Notes: a model not told the origin generated them from the sequence alone. A stretch of DNA of 64,000 bases from Cheilinus undulatus (GCF_018320785.1 NC_054878.1:44256429-44320428), one strand, 5' to 3'; numbered from the stretch's first letter, positions 22,691 to 35,400 are shown. Made by a program: numbers and translations.

Positions 22691-22699
22691 TTGGACGTA

Positions 22700-22936
22700 A
22701 TAATTTCAACCGGAAGTTTTTTATTTTGTAGTTTTCGCAGTGTGCCGCTTCACTTCGCGGCGTACTGTGCGGAAGTTCTTTCATCCCGCAGGAGAAGAAG
22801 AAGAAGAAGTCTTGTTCGTCTGAACTCTCCGCCCGAACACAACAAACCCCCGCCGAGGAAACTTCCAGACTCCAGGGGACATCCACTAACACTCCGCCGC
22901 CTCTAGCAGCTACTCCGCCGGCCTCCGGGACCCACG
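22700..22936 (+). promoter_or_regulatory. zbtb1 promoter and first non-coding exon
   Basis: An ETS/GABP-type site, CCGGAAGT, is at 22710-22717, with GCGGAAGT at about 22769-22776 in a CpG-rich patch. A strong donor, CCCACG|GTGAGTCC, ends the exon at 22936. The next good acceptor in the same direction (CTCTGTCTCCTGCAG, ending 27855) sits 4 bases before the zbtb1 ATG. The transcription start is inferred, not seen. Confidence 0.6.
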
Positions 22937-25256
22937 GTGAGTCCTCGGCTTTCTGCCCGGCCAAGTGAGCCTCCTGGTCGGCAGAGCTTACAGAAATCCC
23001 CGCGGCCTGCTGCTGTCGATGCTAGCTGAATGCGGGTGGCAGTGCGGGGGTGGCGGGACTGTTTGCGGGAGATATCACTGTAAACGTCAAAGCCGTCGCA
23101 TTTCCACTTCTACTTCTGGCTTGGATTTTCACAATAATAACCATAGCCACTAAATCGGCTTAACAGTAACTTGGTATGTAGACGACACTATTTGTAACAT
23201 TTTCTTTATATAAAAACCCGACTTTAGTTCACTGTTTGTTGCCAAAAGTACTAATTTTAACAATTCCCACGTCTTAAACAAACCCCTCCTAGTTCTGTCA
23301 TTTTACTTTGACAGCCTACTCTCATGTATTTCCGGCCTCATTGACGCTAACGGCTGTTAGCTTCACTTAGCTAACCTCCGAGGAGCATTCTCTCCATTTT
23401 AGCTGTACAGTACAGGCGGCCTCTCCCGTCTTTCTGCCTCCTGTATCCTTCTGTCCTCGGTATGACTCTATCCGATCCTTATGGTTCATCTTCGGTTCAC
23501 TCGGGACGGGTTCCCCGAGAATGACAGGCCGCGAATGCGGGGCTCTCCCCCTCGCATGCCCGCGGCTCTCTGCGGGGGCGAGCGATGAACTGCTGCAGAT
23601 CAGAGAAACTGGGACTGCTTTAAGTTTAAATTTAGGCTGTAGGCTTGTCATTACACCAGAATTTTAAACTTTAATATGTCTTCAGTAAAAGTTAAACCAC
23701 ATATATGCTTGTGTGGTGCCATATTAACAAAGATAGACCACCAGCACACCTCATATGGGGTTGCCTAATTTCTTGTTGAGGATAAAAATTGCAAACTCCT
23801 GCACACTACCAAAGCCAGATTATTCCTTAGGTTTATGGTACTCTATTATGTTTCTGCTCTTATTTGTTTTCAAATTTAGTGTCTTTTTAGTCCATGAGGG
23901 CTGGGCATCTCTTTTGGAGCATGAAACCTTGAAATAACAGTACACAAACTAAATTTGAAAACACTGACTGTAAAATTTGGAGCTGGATGACATGGACCAG
24001 ACTAGAGCGGCACAATGTTGGCAAAAATGATCATCACAATTTTTAATTAGGAATATCAATAATTTTTATTTAACGTGCAGTTATTTTTATTAGTTCTTTT
24101 ACATTTTGAAACCCTCATATCCTACTACTACTAACCACCCGGGTTAGACTGGACAAAAAGACTAAAAATCTGCTCTGGCGTTTGAGCCCCAAACATTTGC
24201 CATACCACTGGCCAAATATGACATAGTAGCAGCCTCTAAATGCACCAGCTGCTCCACTATTTGGCTACAAGATAATCGTACTGAAAAGTACATGAAATCA
24301 AAGAATTAGACCTAGTGTTCTGTATTAAACTCATTTAAGGATTTAATTTGCCAAATAATACTTAATATTTTAGCTTAATATGCCTACTTTGGGAAGTAAT
24401 GAGTAGTTAATGATGGTTAAACAAAGTTATTTTCTCAACAAACTGTTCTCGGCTTTGCCTTTATTTGTCGTTATACATTATGTCTTTTGTACTCTCTTAT
24501 GCATAGTATACTTGTGGTTTGGAAAATTATCTTATTTTGAAAAGACAAAAGGACTTTCAATTTATCGCCAGTTTAGCAGTAACCTAACTACAGCAAAAGA
24601 AAAATGTGAAAAGTTCAATCTTATTTGGATCAATTTACAGTGAATTTATAAGTGAAGCTTTTGAAGTGGAAGTATTTCATATTCAGTGTCTATACTGATG
24701 ATTTTTTCCCAAGAAAAGCTGTTAACTCTATAGAGTAGGGCAGCAACAAATGATTATTTCAATCATTGATAAATCGGATGATTCCCAGGGGTCAGGGTCC
24801 CTTAATTAAAAATTGAACATGCATATTCCAAAGCTGTCAACATAATATTAGAGTTTAAATGTCTTTATTCTTAAAACTAAAAGAAAACATTTTTGAGTTC
24901 TTTTAAATTTAATAACTTGAACATTTCACAGAATTAAGACAAAAAATATAATACTTTTTTTTTTAATTAAAATGAGATTTTCTCTGTTTTTACTTTGCCT
25001 CCCTCCTTACATACATATACAAACAATTTAAGATCACACTAATGACAGCAGCCTGCAGATATGATTTGAATGAGAGACTGTTATAGTGGGATTCTGCTTT
25101 TATTATGTCCTCTTCAAATTATTTTATCCCAGAGGGGCCACAGGTAAGCCTCAGCCTATAGAAGTTATTCATATTATGATATGACGTATAAACATTTGTC
25201 ACTCACGTATTCAACAAGCTAACGTTAGTTCGTTGATGCTTGTTGACAGATGAGAA
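22937..25256. other. zbtb1 intron 1, first half, no gene seen
   Basis: CpG-rich until about 23600, then AT-rich. No alternative exon stood out. Short open frames such as 24410-24643 have no recognisable domain. Confidence 0.45.
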
Positions 25257-25880
25257 GGTAACGGCTGCGCACCGCGGGAAGGTGGAGTCGGATCATCCAA
25301 CTCCGCCCCAAAGATCCAGCCCCGTCCACAATACATCCTTGGGCATCACGTGATGTCCTCCCATCTCCTCATGCAGTTAGAAGAAGAGGGGTCCAGCTGT
25401 AGACCTCCAGTGTCATTTGGCTTAACAGCTCCTCCAACGTGAAGTGGAAGCCACCTTCACTCAGGTTTTAATAGCATTGACCCATACGCTGGGGCTTGCT
25501 ACTGCACGGCCCAGCGTAGGGGTTGGGGTGTGCTGCTGCAGGCTGTGCTAATGTGTAGTAAGCACATGCTAACAACAGCTAACACGCTGCACGCCCCAAC
25601 GTAGAGGTATTGTCGAGGTCTGCAGCCAGACTCTGTTGAAATCATGCGCGTCTTAATTTAAATATACACCTACCCCAATGAGCTACCCCTAAACCTAACC
25701 AGTTGAGATTAGAATGCTAAACCTAACCCCTAAACCTAACCAGTTGAGATTCAAATGCTAAACCTAACCTAAAGCAAAGCAAAGGATGTGGGCAGAGTTG
25801 GATCATCCAACGGACGTCATCGTGGGCGGAGTTGGATGATTTAACTCCGACTTCCCGCGGTGTGCAGCCATTAACAGTTG
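25257..25880. mobile_element. Inverted-repeat element with CCTAAC-type inner repeat
   Basis: The left arm reads GGCTGCGCACCGCGGGAAG and continues with ATCATCCAACTCCGCCC. The right arm, inverted, reads GGCTGCACACCGCGGGAAG and ATCATCCAACTCCGCCC. The arms are about 55 bases and the element about 620. Near 25680-25775 two tandem units of about 45 bases contain CTAAACCTAACC. No transposase was found. A TAA flanks both ends, but the duplication is too short to be sure. Confidence 0.6.
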
Positions 25881-26639
25881 TGACAGACTGGCCCGCGCAC
25901 ACAGATGTACACACAAACTATCACTCCTCTCTGTCACACATACACACGTCCCTGTCGCCCTGTGACTGAAGCTCGCTGTTCCTTCCTCTCTCCTATGTTA
26001 GTGGACATTTACAACACAAAGTGAGGCAAATATCATGGATTACATGAGTGCCTGACAGTCCAGCGCTATTGTTTTTATCCAGTCTTGTATCATAACAAAC
26101 GAAACTTAAGTTCCGCTGGAGTTTTTACGACACCAAGCTACTTTTAGATCGCTAGCGTCTCATCTCTGTCATGAGACACGGTTGATGAGTAACATATCTA
26201 CTTAATTTTTCTGCTAATCGCTGGATTATAATCAGAGAAGTACTGCATCATGCCAAGTGACGCCATAATCGTGCGACACAACGAATTAACACAAATTCGT
26301 TACCAACTTTTCAAATTATCGATTTCATCGATTCGTTGTTGCAGCCCTACTATAGAGAATGCAGACAGTGTGTGTATTTGTTTGTGTTTTTGCATGTTTG
26401 CTGGTGGAGAAGGAAAGAGATCAGGGAGGCAAAATGGGGAGATTAAAGTTGTATGCAAATAAATATTACTATTAAAGAATATTCACAAAACCTGACATAT
26501 AACCAGAAGATTTAAATACGATAATGTATTTTTAAAATAATTTAAATAGTCAACATTGTTGAGTTTCTCACAGGTAAAATGCTGATTTGTAATGAAAATA
26601 AATGCCAACTATTGTTTTTCTTTGATCGTGGATAGGTCA

Positions 26640-26895
26640 AAATCGTGATTAAAGTTCAATTAATTGTGCAGAGGAGGTTCTTTAAGAGGTCTTCAGGGCA
26701 CATCGGACTGGGAGGAAACCTTGGGGAAGATCCAGAATGCGCTGAGGGGATTATAAATCCTGTCTGGTCTCAGAATCCCCCAGAAGAAGTTGAAAAGTGT
26801 TGCTGGGGAGAAGGCTGTGTTGGCTGAATCGCATAACCTGCTGTAACAGTGACCAGGTCCTTGAAAAGTGGAAGAAAGAGGATGGATGGATTATG
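26640..26895 (+). mobile_element. LINE 3'-end fragment
   Basis: GGGCACATCGGACTGGGAGG, GGGGAAGATCCAGAATGCGC and ATCCCCCAGAAGAAGTTG, then AGGATGGATGGATT, match the widespread fish non-LTR retrotransposon C-terminal coding end and its ATGGATGG tail. The frame is decayed. It lies in zbtb1 intron 1. Confidence 0.65.
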
Positions 26896-26984
26896 TTTGT
26901 TTACAGAATTAGCATACTAGCAACACTTTTTTCCGACACTATGAAACACAATACAGCCAAGCACAAGCTTCATGTTCTGATGTG

Positions 26985-27079
26985 GGCCATATTTCATTTT
27001 AATTCTAGAATTTTCTGCAGGCTAAAAATTGACCGTGGGCCAAATCTGGCCCCTGGCCATAGTTTGGACACCCCTGATC
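26985..27079 (-). mobile_element. hAT-type repeat end
   Basis: On the minus strand the sequence begins CAGGGGTGTCCAAACTATGG and continues GGGGCCAGATTTGGCCC, the usual terminus of a widespread hAT-derived repeat. Only one end was recognised. Confidence 0.6.
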
Positions 27080-27169
27080 TAACTCCTCACTTTGGTTTTC
27101 TTGACTCTTGTTCCTGTTGTTAAATATAAAATAAGAAATCAAGTAAGATAGCAAGCAAAATTTTGGTGA

Positions 27170-27580
27170 CTTGTGTTTTCATCTAGGTTGCTTGATAAAA
27201 CAATGACTAAAAATTTAAGTCAACTAATGTTTTTCCATGAGGAAGAGGAGACAAAGACTAACTAGGAATAGATCTTTGAATATAAAAACTGTGACAAGTA
27301 AATTTAGTTTCCATTAAGGAGACTGAAATGTTAGTGCTGGCTGTTGTAATTTCAAAATTTATATTTTCCATTCCACATTTTAAAATAATTAAAGCAACGA
27401 TAGTGTATTAATGTAAGTGTTGTACATTTCCATTAATTTTACAATATGGTTAATAAAGTAGTTCAAAGAAAATAATTGTGTTGACCTAAAATAAAAACTA
27501 AAATGTAAGGACTTTTATTGACCAAGACTCAAATAAAATGTTTTGGGGTCTTTGACTAAAATTTTCATAAGTAAAAATTG
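27170..27580 (+). repeat. GACTAAAACTA-type dispersed repeat, copy 1
   Basis: Shares AGTCAACTAATGTTTTTCCATGA-like, ACTAGGAATAGATCTTT and ACTAAAATGTAAGGACTTTT words with 63205-63735 (plus) and, inverted, with 57030-57240. The boundaries are not sharp. It lies in zbtb1 intron 1. Confidence 0.6.
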
Positions 27581-27859
27581 TTAAAATGAAAAGGCATTTA
27601 AGTGATTATATGATCTTTCCTGAGGGATAAAAATCTTTATTTCTGACGAGAATGGGACCAAACATCTGAAATCAGACGTCATTATTCTTCCCATGAGATC
27701 TCATGAGTCATAGCATGATAGGGCTCTTCTTGGCCTCGCTGAGTTCAACCAGACAAACATTATGAAATGTAAGGCAATAAAAGTAGACCACAGAGAACAC
27801 TGGCAGCAGAAAGAATGCAGCGCTTTGATTCCATGTCTTCCTCTGTCTCCTGCAGGGCG

Positions 27860-29878
27860 ATGGCGAGGCCGAGCCACAGCGATCACGTCCTCCAGCAGCT
27901 CAACAACCAGCGTGAGTGGGGCTTCCTGTGCGACTGCCTCATCGCCATTGGGGATATCTATTTCAGGGCGCACAAGGCCGTCCTGGCGGCCTGTAGCTCC
28001 TACTTTCGGATGATGTTTATCCGTGACCAGCAGGGGGCAGGCCGCCTGGACCTGAGCAACATGCAGATCAGTGCTGAGTGCTTCGACCTCATCCTGCAGC
28101 TTATGTATCTTGGCCGTATCGTTGTTGGGAGCTACGAGTTTGAGGAGCTCAAGGCCTCCATGGCGTATTTGCAGATGTACTACATCCCCGACTCACTGGA
28201 GGATCTCAGAGACATCAGAAGCTCCAACCTCACCCCGTCCTCCTCAGCCTCCTCCTCGTCCAGTTCCTCTTCCGGATCTGCTGGAGGGAAAATGATGTTT
28301 GGAGTTCGCATGTATGAGAAGCAGAGGCCCCCTGCACCAGACGTAGAGCGCTTACCTAAAGCTGTAAATAGCACCGCGGCGCGTCCAGCTGTCCCAGTGA
28401 CTGTAAGCAGAGTGGCAGTTGCAGAGGAGGTAGTGAACACGCCTCTCATTGTGGCACCACCTGTGGTCGATGGCGCTGTCGAGCAGCCGTGTGATCTAAG
28501 AAAGAGGTCCAGTGCCAGAGGGTCAGCGCTTAAAGATCGTCCTCGTTTTGGACGCACGTATACCTGCGATGACTGCGGCTTCGTTTTCAGCTGTGAGAAG
28601 CTTTTAATCGAACACATCCTGACATGCACCAACCGGAAGGCCTTCCATCAGCCCAGAGGTAACACAGAGGGCGATAACGAGTCCAGTAAAGCTGAGAGCT
28701 CCACCTCAGAGAGCACAGAAGACCGGGCTGTCTGTAAAGGTGAGGACGACTGGCCGGGGGTCAAGGCCGACTCTGATCTCAACATCAGGTCGGTGGCAGC
28801 TGGGACGGATGGTGAACCTGGGTCAACCCGGAGTGTGTCAATCAAAACAGAACCAGAAGAAAGCATGTTTCCTGAGATAGAAATGATCCAAGTCGGGGAG
28901 CTCACCAGCAGAGACTGTAGCGCACGAATTGGTGATGCCTCACGTAAAGACCTATTGAGCGTGGAACGTGAACCAGAGCCCAGCGTGTCTGGTGTTGATC
29001 ACAGTAGCGAGCCATTTGAAGGGTTAGGAATTCCAGCAAAGCTCCGTAAAATCAAGGAGGAGAAGCAGGATGCTGACTCCGTCCCTTGTGAGTTGTGTGG
29101 TGATCTGTTAACAGAGGAGGACAAGTCAGCCCATTACCTGTCCAATCATATGGGTCATATATGTGCCTGTGGGAGGTGTGGCCAGGTGTTGATCAAAGGC
29201 CGCCAGCTGCAGGAGCACGCCGAGCGCTGTGGTGAGTCCCAGGGGAGGGAATCTGACTCAAACGGAGAGGATGAGGCATCTCTTCTGGAAGAGCCCCATG
29301 GGATGGATGAGGGTCTGCTGGACACGGCAGACCTGGCGTGCTCTCACTGTGGGCTACTGTTTCAGAATGAGAGTCTTGCGCTGGAGCATGCCTTGTCCTG
29401 TCATGACCAGGAGTTGTTCCGCCCTGTGCTGTTGGAGGAGGGCACTGAACCCGATCACCGCCGCAAACACTTCTGCAGCATCTGTGGAAAAGGCTTCTAT
29501 CAGCGCTGCCACCTGCGGGAGCACTATACCGTCCACACCAAGGAGAAGCAGTTCACCTGCCAGACCTGTGGGAAGCAGTTCCTGAGAGAGCGCCAGCTCA
29601 GACTGCACACTGACATGCACAAAGGCATGGCGCGCTATGTCTGCCCTGTGTGCGACCAGGGAACCTTCCTTAAGCATGACCATGTCAGACACATGATCTC
29701 CCATCTGTCGGCCGGGGAAACCATCTGCCAGGTGTGTTTCCAGATCTTTCCAGGCGGAGAACAGCTGGAGAAACACATGGACGTTCACCTGTACATCTGT
29801 GGCGTCTGTGGAGAGAAGTTCCGCCTCCGCAAAGACATGAGGAGTCACTATAACTCCAAACACACCAAGAGACTATAG
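27860..29878 (+). CDS. zbtb1: ZBTB1, BTB/zinc-finger transcriptional repressor
   Basis: A single coding exon of 672 residues. Residues 1 to about 125 are a BTB domain (MARPSHSDHVLQQLNNQREW start, then GFLCDCLIAIGDIYF). A Ser-rich linker and the family motif KMMFGVRMYE follow. Zinc-finger units are: CDDCGF...HILTC, CELCGDLL...H, CACGRCGQVL...ERC, CSHCGLLF...SC, then five closely spaced C2H2-type fingers from HFCSICGKGFYQRCHLREH to the end (RSHYNSKHTKRL). SIKTEPEE is a candidate SUMO site. Known mammalian roles are repression, lymphoid development and support of PCNA ubiquitination at damaged DNA. The upstream in-frame ATG at 27815 lies before the acceptor that ends at 27855 and is intronic. 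The intron-free coding sequence agrees with the mammalian gene structure as I recall it. Confidence 0.95.
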   Translation: MARPSHSDHVLQQLNNQREWGFLCDCLIAIGDIYFRAHKAVLAACSSYFRMMFIRDQQGAGRLDLSNMQISAECFDLILQLMYLGRIVVGSYEFEELKASMAYLQMYYIPDSLEDLRDIRSSNLTPSSSASSSSSSSSGSAGGKMMFGVRMYEKQRPPAPDVERLPKAVNSTAARPAVPVTVSRVAVAEEVVNTPLIVAPPVVDGAVEQPCDLRKRSSARGSALKDRPRFGRTYTCDDCGFVFSCEKLLIEHILTCTNRKAFHQPRGNTEGDNESSKAESSTSESTEDRAVCKGEDDWPGVKADSDLNIRSVAAGTDGEPGSTRSVSIKTEPEESMFPEIEMIQVGELTSRDCSARIGDASRKDLLSVEREPEPSVSGVDHSSEPFEGLGIPAKLRKIKEEKQDADSVPCELCGDLLTEEDKSAHYLSNHMGHICACGRCGQVLIKGRQLQEHAERCGESQGRESDSNGEDEASLLEEPHGMDEGLLDTADLACSHCGLLFQNESLALEHALSCHDQELFRPVLLEEGTEPDHRRKHFCSICGKGFYQRCHLREHYTVHTKEKQFTCQTCGKQFLRERQLRLHTDMHKGMARYVCPVCDQGTFLKHDHVRHMISHLSAGETICQVCFQIFPGGEQLEKHMDVHLYICGVCGEKFRLRKDMRSHYNSKHTKRL

Positions 29879-30669
29879 GAACAGTCCACCCGTCCTTTCA
29901 TTTATACCCATTTGTTACTAAAAGCCATAAATGTGAGAACAAATGTATGCACTTAAACACCAAAAAGACACCTTCTAAATCTGCACTTTGAACGTTTATG
30001 CATAACCTAAAGAGGCGTTCACACTGCGAGCAACAGAGCGGGTTGTTAAACGTTCTGTTGTGACTGATGGGAACTGTGCAACTATCTGCAGCTTTAATGT
30101 CTACAGCAGAAACACTTCAATCAGGACAACTTAAGAGACGTATCTTTATGATAAATCTAAGAATGTAACGTTGATGCAACGTCATAAAATGTCAAGAAAC
30201 AAACATTTTTATCATCAACTGACCGTCCATAGCCACTGCTGGAAAGCAGAGGTTTGCAGAAGACTCTCGCTGTCTGTCAGGGTCCTAAAATGCCATCAAA
30301 CTGTTTTATTATCTGGCATTCTTCTTTACTTTTTAATGACAGTGAAACATAACCTAATCAGCAGCATTCAGTTTATAGAACTGCTTTATCTCAATTAATG
30401 TTTTATACATAGAACTATCTTCCAGGTTATGTCTGATGAGAATATGGAGGGAAATGTTTGGCAGACGCCTGCCCAGTGGTCACTTTTTATTCATTTTTTT
30501 CTGCAATGACAGCAGAGCACTCCAAGGCAGTTTCCACTAGGGGGTGGTTTAGTTCAGTTTGGTTTGGTATGCATTTATCTGTCAGTCCTGGGCAACTAAT
30601 TGAGTCCTCATTTAAATTACAAATGTGGCTACCCATGATCATGAAAACAAGATGATCAGGATTAAATGA
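29879..30669. other. zbtb1 3' UTR and downstream, no other gene seen
   Basis: Unique-looking sequence follows the zbtb1 stop. Candidate poly(A) hexamers are ATTAAA at 30661-30666 and AATAAA at 30963-30968, neither with further support. Confidence 0.4.
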
Positions 30670-32592
30670 TTAGTAGTGGTGCACTGGTTGTGAACATCAA
30701 CGCTGATACTGAAACCAGTGTTTGAAATAGCAATTTTGCCAATTACCAGTACCAATTCCGATGCTGTCTTCATTACTTCTTTAGGTGTAAGACCCCAAAA
30801 ATGGCAGCATTTACCTTCATGTTTGACTATCAGAGTGTGTCCAATAGGTTTCTTCTGTGTAGCCAAAAATCTTCTAAATCAGCAACTAGGTGAACTAGAT
30901 CTCAGCATAAAATTGATTGTGTGACATTGTTTTTTGCTGGTATGTGATATCTGATATTTCCAAATAAATTTTAGCCAATACAGATATTTAAATAGAGTTC
31001 ACACCTAAAATTCAGGCCTTAAAAATTTGTTGAGGAATTCAGATAAATAAAGAAAATGACTTTGGCTGATGGAGGTTAGTCCTGCCTAAAACTCCACAAA
31101 CTTCTTTGCCGTCTATATTTACAGATGTTGTAAATATCTGCATCAATTTTCTATCTGCAGATACTGATATCATGCATACTTGGCTAATTGATGCAGCACA
31201 ACATAAAAAACATGCCACTGATACTTGTTCATGGAAAAAAATCCCAATGTCATCTGCCAACAGGTCAATATTGCCATTACTATTTACTGTGCTGTATGCC
31301 ATTTTGTGCTCTTTTTTTTTCATATGTTTTGTCGTGTCTGATAAATGGCATGCACCCCCCTTTCCTTTACAGCAGAGCATGTGCTCTGCCCCTCCCGTCA
31401 AAACAGTTCTCACTTTGATTTGAGTGAGGAGCAGAGGGAACCATGGCATGTACCCTGATTTGTTTGAAAAGAGTGAGAGCTAAAGAAGACAGCAGAAAGG
31501 CAGCCATTGGTTGCCAAAAAACCTACCTTAGTCATATAGATTATTGTATTTTAAATGTCCCCATTTAACCTTGCAAAGCCGATGGATTGGCCAGATTCCA
31601 TGTCTGTTATCAGGCAGATCCATCTTGCAGAGCTCCAATCTGAAATGGTGGAGCGAGATCTGAGAACATACTTTTGACAAGAAAAGACATGAAATAGATA
31701 ACGGTCTGTTATCTGATTTTCTTTGTTGTGTTGGACCCATGTGGTCCAATGACAAATCAGACCTGGAACCATGCAAAATAACTAGAAGAATTTGATGAAA
31801 ATCAAGAAAAACAAAAAAATGAACTCCAAGGCACTTTCTTTCAGCATTAAAATGTCTTTATCACATGGTCATGTGTAGACCTCAAAGTTTTTCCTTTTTT
31901 TTCATCAGCTTTATGAAACCCATTTCCAAAGAGCACCTAAAAACTCTTTATTGAGTCAAAGAAGCACTCTTCCTATAGATTTTTAGCTATAAGAATTTGT
32001 TGGACGGTTGTGGCGTCCCCTCAATGAAACACAACTACTTTATTTCATTCTTTGAAACTCACATACAGAATGGTATATGAGTAATTGTTTTCAATTGTCT
32101 TGGTCTCAATAACATTCCAAATGATCACTATAATAGTTTTTCAGGGTGGCACAGTATTATCAGCACATCAGTACCAGCCGATATTTGTTTAAAAAGTTAA
32201 ACATCCGTATGAGCAGATGAGAAAGTTCCTGCCAGTATTTACTGCCAGCATATCTGCCATACACAACGGCAGTATGGATCATATATCGGCCTGAAATATC
32301 AGCAAAATATATAGGTGTACCATCGGGTATGGGTTGTTGCATAGGGGGCCACACACTCAGGGAGGCCAGTAGTGAGCCCAGAACATTTTCATGAAGCTCC
32401 AAATGCAGAACAATTACCAGACTGTCTACTTCCCTGCTCCTCTTTCAGCTCTGCATGACTTAGCCTTTATTTGCACTGGAGGCACTTGATGATTTTTACA
32501 GTAGAAAGGGTGTATATATCAGTATTGGCTAAAGTTAGTTTGAAAATACTGGCATTTCGAAAATCAAATTGTGCATCCTTATGATACTAATC
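30670..32592. mobile_element. Possible large DNA element with GGTGCAC ends
   Basis: The left edge reads GTGGTGCACTGGTTGTGAAC. The right edge, inverted, reads AAGGATGCACAATTTGATTT. The interior has repeated GCCGATATTTG, ATATCGGCC, CCAATACAGATATTT words typical of a common fish repeat. A piggyBac-like fragment lies inside (31563-31770). No transposase frame is seen, and the ends match only loosely, so this could be two separate remnants. Confidence 0.35.
31563..31770. mobile_element. piggyBac-like MITE, incomplete copy
   Basis: TTAACCTTGCAAAGCCGATG followed by GAT matches the inverted right end of the MITE at 14563-15123. Inner words also match (CCATCTTGCAGAGCTCC against CCATCTTGCAAAGCTCC). 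The opposite end was not found. Confidence 0.6.
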
Positions 32593-34589
32593 AATCAGCC
32601 CTGGTTTACCCTGTCAAAAGCTTGGATTGGTACCAAATAATTGATCCATGATGTCCTACTTATTTGCACTCTTCTGCTGGGGTACTAGGCATACCAGCTA
32701 GACCCACTATTAGTGGTTGAAGGTGCAGAGGGAGCTGGAACGTGCCTTGAGGAACAAGTGTTCCAGTGATTCTTGCACTTACCAAGTAACGGTATGGCCA
32801 GCTCTGGATATGTAAGCAAGATCAGGCTTTACCCTGTCAAAGTGTACCAAACCAAACTAGACCGCTTGGTGGAAATGCACGAAAACATCATCTTTAGTCA
32901 ACTAAATACGAATTGTGCAATTTCATGTATTATTTACTGTTGATAACCGATACATAAGTTGTTTAAAGACTGTGCTGTAATAGTTTATCAATGTGTCATC
33001 CCACACAAAATGATTCCTAAAGCAAACGGTTACTCAGATCCCATATTCTATGAGCGCACAGTTTACTAGTGCTTGTTCAAACTTAGAAAATATGCTCATT
33101 TGTGTGCAGGGTATAGATTTATGAACACCTTGTCTAGTTCTACTAACCCCTTTGGGCTCAGTAAAACTACACAAGAATCTCCGAATGTGGGACAATGCAA
33201 AGAACTCGCTGCACCTCAAAGGCAGCTTCAGCCCGTTCATTGCTTGCTTCATTGCTCCATAATGGGCTGTCAACATCCAGATAGCTAGATGTGTTCAGTA
33301 GTCTACAGTCCCGAGGTCTGGGGTAATGCCGTGTCCTGGAGAACCCTTCCCATTGAAGCTAACCAGCTAGAGAGCTAACCAGATATTTATTTAAAAAAAA
33401 CATAGAGAAGGTGGGCTTTTATGAAGATGGTTTAATGTTTGGGATATTTAGGTGGTTTTAAACATACCACAGTGAGGTGTGACAATCTTCAGTCAAAGGA
33501 AGTCCAAAAAAAAATCAAACTTACACTGAGATAAAACACAAGTGGAAGTTTGAGCCTAGCAGCAAATTGTCAACAACACATTTGGGTTAGTCAGATGTCT
33601 GTCAACAATTCATGTTTGCACTGGAATGCACCACAGGGACAATGCCTGGATGTCAAAGGCTTTTTCCATTCCCTACTACTACTTGTCATTAGGCCTGTTC
33701 AAGAGAAGTCCTGATTCGTCTCCACACTTTCGGTACATGATTATGTTGCTCTCAGTGTGAACGACACGGAAGACCGTCAGAGAAAGAAATGGGAGCTGGC
33801 GTGTCCTTGGAGCCTGTGAGGAGACAGTCTAGCTGTTTTACAGTTTTACAGTCAGAAACAAGTACCATGGCATCACTGACGTTCAACCATCTGCTGTGTC
33901 ATGAAGTCAGGAGAAGCACACTTTGTTCAGTTTCTTTTTGGAGCATGTCTCAGAGCGTGTTGGCGTCTGTAGGCTATGTAGCCGCAAGGTTTGATGTCAG
34001 CTCTGGAGACGAAACGCGCCGTCTGTTGAGGAGTGCCATTGCTGGGAAGGGACTGAATCTTTGTTTTTGTGAGTTTGTTACACACTGATTCTTTTCCGCA
34101 ATTATCCAATCAGCTTTACGCTCATGGTTCAACTTGCTCTGTGATTCGTGCCTTTACTGTGACTGTCGTGCAGCCTTGCATCTTCCTGTCTGCTTAACAG
34201 TGATGCATGCTGGGAGGTGATGGGTATACAGACACACCCCTGATTCAAAGAGATGTCAGTTAGGGAAAAGTTAAACTTCACAACACTATGAAGGTCTGAG
34301 ACTATTATGAGCAAAGTTCAAGCCATGCAGTACGTGGCTTATCCATTTTTTATGACTTGATGCAGGAAATCAGAAACTGTTTTTTTTATTCAGATTTTCT
34401 GTTTTCCAATATAGTTCTTGGATCAAGAAAAAGAAGGGAGGACTGTGGTTGATTTTAATATTCAGTTTGTCAGTTTCTTAGTTGTTATAGTGAGAAAAGC
34501 ATCCCAAGAACCAACTGTACCTCGCCGGCATGTAACAACAACAATACCATTATGAGCTGATCAACCATTTGCAATTTTTTAAAATAAAA
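32593..34589. other. Intergenic, no gene seen
   Basis: No exon or clear repeat end was recognised. The longest frames (for example 33789-34088) have no similarity that I can name and no splice context. Confidence 0.4.
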
Positions 34590-35400
34590 TGCTGAAATAT
34601 CACATCGTATTGAGACCCTTTGCAGAAACACTAAGTTTAGCTCAGGTGCCTCCCATTTCTCTGGATCGTTGTCGAGCTGTTTCTTCACCTTGAGCAAAAC
34701 CCAAGCAATGAGGTCAAACTAACTGCCTGCAGAGCTCAGAGACAGGATTGTTGATGGGCGCCGATCGGGGGAAGCCTAAAAAAACCCATCCGCTGCATTG
34801 AAGGATCCCAAGAGCACAGCGGCCTCTATAATTTGCAAATGGAAGAAGTTTGGTACAACCAGGACTCTTCCAAGAGCTTAGCAAGAAGGGCTTTAGTAAG
34901 AGAGGTAACCAGTGTAAGTAGCAACTGCTGCACCAAACTTTGCTGGATTACCAGTAGAAGAAGAAGAAATTTAAAAATAGAAACAATGGGCTACCCGTTA
35001 ACAGGTAGCTCAGTTGTGGTGGAAAAGCAAATCCCTTGGCGTGTTTGGCTGCTGTGCTGTGTCAAACTAAGTAGAGCCAAAAGAACCCAGTTGTCACTCT
35101 GAGTGAGCTCATGAGATCCTGATTAGAGGTGGGACCAAGTTTCAGAAGGTCAGCCATCAGTACAGCTCTCCCCTGTTCTAGGATTTATGACAGAGTGGCT
35201 AGAGGGAAGCCTCTCTTCTGTACAAAACACATGAAAGTCTGCTTGACTTTCTATGTGGAGTTTGTGCAAACCATCTCAGCAAAGATCCAGAAAAAAAGGC
35301 AGACACCAGAGCTAAATTTCAAGTTTTTTGCAAAGGGTCTGAATACTTAAGTCAATTCAGTATTTCAGTTTTTTAAAATAAATTTGCCTTGTCATTATGG
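34590..35400 (+). mobile_element. Tc1-like transposon remnant, family 3
   Basis: The left part has GAGACCCTTTGCAGAAACAC and CTCAGGTGCCTCCC. The right part has TTTGCAAAGGGTCTGAATAC followed by TTAAGT. Transposase traces (GATCCCAAGAGCACAGCGGCC, ACAGAGTGGCTAGAGGGAAG) lie between. This matches the fish Tc1 group whose ends include GGGTCTGAATACTT. Frames are heavily broken. Confidence 0.65.

Noticed and set aside
25680-25775. CCTAACC words as an interstitial telomere
   Set aside because: Vertebrate telomere repeat is CCCTAA in strict tandem. Here the words are spaced in 45-base units inside a transposon-like element.
27815-27859. Longer zbtb1 start at 27815
   Set aside because: It lies upstream of the acceptor ending at 27855 and the extra residues are not family-like.
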